Source of the DNA: Cristatella mucedo
Taxonomy: Eukaryota > Bryozoa > Phylactolaemata > Cristatellidae
Reading direction: 5' to 3'
DNA: 64,000 nucleotides
Assembly (NCBI GenBank): GCA_009760855.2
Contig: WPIO01000006.1
Location: 1,397,001 to 1,461,000 of the forward strand
Shown: positions 61,848 to 64,000 of the stretch, in pieces
How positions within the stretch are numbered: position 1 is the stretch's first letter
How the letters are laid out: each line of letters begins with the position of its first letter
Program-made: the position numbers and the translations under genes
The notes under the pieces: model-generated
Told to the model about the DNA's origin: nothing
What the model saw: only the letters and a program-made list of their open reading frames with translations
Databases searched by the model: none

Positions 61848-64000
61848 CCGTGTTTTAGATATACGAAAGGAAATACTGCCAAAAGCCATATGAATAGCCC
61901 AGCATGCCAGCCCAGCATAGGCTGCTTATGCCTCTACTCTGCTGCCCTACTCATATGCCTCTACTTGCAGGAAATCTGCTCCCGGGCTGTGGTGATAGGC
62001 CACTATTTACAGAAAATAGTGTAGAAAAAATGCAGGAAAGTCTGGGCTCAGCTTTGGGGGCGGGGCAATCGAGCAACTATCCTTCAGCACCTTCGGCAGA
62101 CAAATGTTCTTTCTTTTGTCCTGTTTGCTGCTGCTGTACTCACTGGATGGACTTGCAGTGTGCACGTCAAAGCAGTTTACCTCACCGAATGCAGCTCTCT
62201 CAGAGAAACCGTCTTTGGGAGACAGACAACTCCAGACAGCTCTATGGTGGCTGTGTGCATGTATGCATAGGCCTGGTGTGCACATTAGGCAGAGTGTATG
62301 CTACCCTGCCAGTGAATGCATGGCCTGTGCCGAAGCATAAACATGCCACACGTGTTCGGGATTCCTGCTACCTACTAGCAATCCTGTATCGCACCGGTAT
62401 GTCGCCTACCGGATTGCATCATTCTGCTTGCTAAAAGTTAGTCGTATCTTGGCTTTGGTTAATTTCTGTTCCTTGTGTGCTTCGGAGTGTGCCGCTTCAG
62501 ACAAACAAACCCACTGCACTTATTGGGTAGTTTCGTGCTATTGCAGTTATGTTATTGGTTGCAGACTGGATATCTGGAATATTTGCTCAACTCCAGTACA
62601 AAACTGGATTTTCTATTAGTGTGAGTCCTTAAATGCGAGTCAATTGAGAGTGCCCTCAGGTGGCCAGCCTTGCCAAGTGCAGAGCCCTGTCTGTGTTTGT
62701 GTGTCCCAGCAGTTACTCTGTGCTGGCCAAACTGGCATGCGCCGTGCCCTGGGAAATGAACTGGCTAAGCATCAGCACCACAAGGCTGCCGGTTAGTGGC
62801 AGCATGTTCGGTTAGGGCAGCATGCACTGAGTCAGCACGTATAAGCAGGTAAATTTAGAATCACAGTCATCATAATACTACAATAAGTCTGCTAGATATG
62901 CTACTTAGAAATGCTACAGTCAAACAATGTCTACCTTTGGTCGCAGTATCAGGCTCTGCTCATTTGCAGCAACCTACCCTAGCCTTAAATAAGGCTGGCT
63001 CTGGCCAACCACTGGTAAGTGCCGAGAGGGAGGAAGGGTAGGACGTGTTAGGGTCATGATGACTTTGGCTTTTCTGTTGGAGACGTTGTGCACTACAATA
63101 TGCTGCCTACCTATGTCCCCCCCCTCCCCCTGCGCTGACTTGCATTGAGCTGCTGTGTGCTGCCCACTGCTGTTGTCCCCATCTCCTTTTGCGTCTGGTA
63201 CGTTAGCGATTATTTGAATTCTGCCTTCCCTGTTCGCCGGCTGCCGGCCTGCCTGAGCACACCCGAAGCTTGCTGCCCAGCCAGCAGAGGGGAAGAGAGG
63301 GGAGGCATGGGCATGGCTGCTAGTGCGTGGCAGCCGGCATTCTTTCAGTCTCTGCTGGTGCTACCTGTTGCTACCTGCTTCCGGGTGCTGGCCTCCTTTG
63401 CTGTACCCTGCTGCCCTCTGCTGCAGACGACCCGGCTGCTCAATACGACCCAGCTGCCTATGATTACCTTTTGCCTTGGCTGCCATAGCGCTGGTGCGAT
63501 AGCGCCTAGTGCCTAGGCTCGTGGCTGCATGTGTGTCGTCTGTTCAGCTCGCAGGCTTGCCAGTGTTGCAGACCTGCTGGCCGTGCTGTGCTGCCTTGAA
63601 GCCAGCCATCCAGCAGGTCGATTGTACCCAAGTGTCCGAGAGCTTGAGCGTGCTCGGCATCGGCTGCAGCAGCTGCTACCACTCTCTTAGGGCTGTCGAC
63701 CGTTTTGGTATGAGAGTGATTCGCTGCTGGCCCTTGGACATTGGTTTGCTGCCAGCTGTTGCCCCACTCACATCCTATTGCTCAAGCTCTACGATGGCAG
63801 CTTGCCTGAAGAAGCTGAATCAGCAGATCAGTTCAGTAGCTAGCCCGCTCGTGGCACTTGACTGTTTGGGCACCCTGCTGTCGCCACTTTGCACCACTCC
63901 TGCTGCTACTGCTGCTGTTGAGCTGTTGTAGCAGGATTCCTGCTGCTGTCCCAGTGGCTTCGGCAGTGACAGAGCTGTGGCACACGCCCTTCCCCCCACT
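61848..64000. other. GC-richer unclassified end of window
   Basis: Many open frames (for example 63145-63516 and 63509-63931 on +) dominated by CTG/TGC-rich composition, none of a recognised family. A LINE-A UTR scrap lies at 62790-62852. Possibly intron of the C1orf50-like gene. Confidence 0.4.
62790..62852 (-). mobile_element. LINE-A 3' UTR scrap
   Basis: GGTTAGTGGCAGCATG and GCACTGAGTCAGCACGTATA (in + orientation) match the LINE-A UTR of the 61 kb copy. Confidence 0.6.

Noticed and set aside
63145-63931. Two + frames of 123 and 140 codons near the window end
   Set aside because: Cys/Leu/Ala-heavy composition follows CTG/TGC-rich DNA; no domain and no clear splice structure.

Overview
This is animal nuclear DNA, most likely from an invertebrate; the sequence does not let me name a phylum. 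Two protein-coding genes can be recognised. Both are on the + strand, split into short exons with consensus GT/AG junctions, and separated or interrupted by introns and spacers full of retrotransposon fragments and microsatellites. There is no bacterial-style gene density, no rRNA or functional tRNA gene, and no CRISPR array.

Layout. 1-14.9 kb: AT-rich spacer with decayed LINE pieces, two copies of an unclassified repeat (about 7.2-7.7 and 10.8-11.2 kb), and a CpG-rich island (11.0-12.5 kb). 15.0-39.0 kb: ten exons of an ABCG-type half transporter (nucleotide-binding domain, then the first four membrane segments). Its introns reach 8.9 and 7.0 kb and contain LINE copies, SINEs and CT tracts of roughly 490 and 400 bp. 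The remaining membrane segments and the stop codon were not found. 39-53 kb: spacer with LINEs (including a LINE nested in its own family), GA/GACA/TA microsatellites and a GC-rich island at 47.7-49.2 kb. 53.2-57.0 kb: two exons of a C1orf50/DUF2452 homologue; its last exon is probably beyond the window. 57-64 kb: more LINE and SINE copies, GA repeats and a GC-rich unclassified end.

The mobile fraction forms a coherent set. LINE-A and LINE-C (CR1/L2-like) and a tRNA-derived SINE (SINE-1) all end in the same roughly 45-base stem-loop followed by ATT-type repeats. This is the pattern expected when a SINE borrows a LINE's reverse transcriptase. LINE-B ends in a different stem-loop followed by (ACATT)n. 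SINE-2 is a second tRNA-like family, and an older LINE (LINE-D) survives as a fossil in the large ABCG intron. Family names here are local labels. Repeat edges are estimated by eye, usually to within 10-40 bases.
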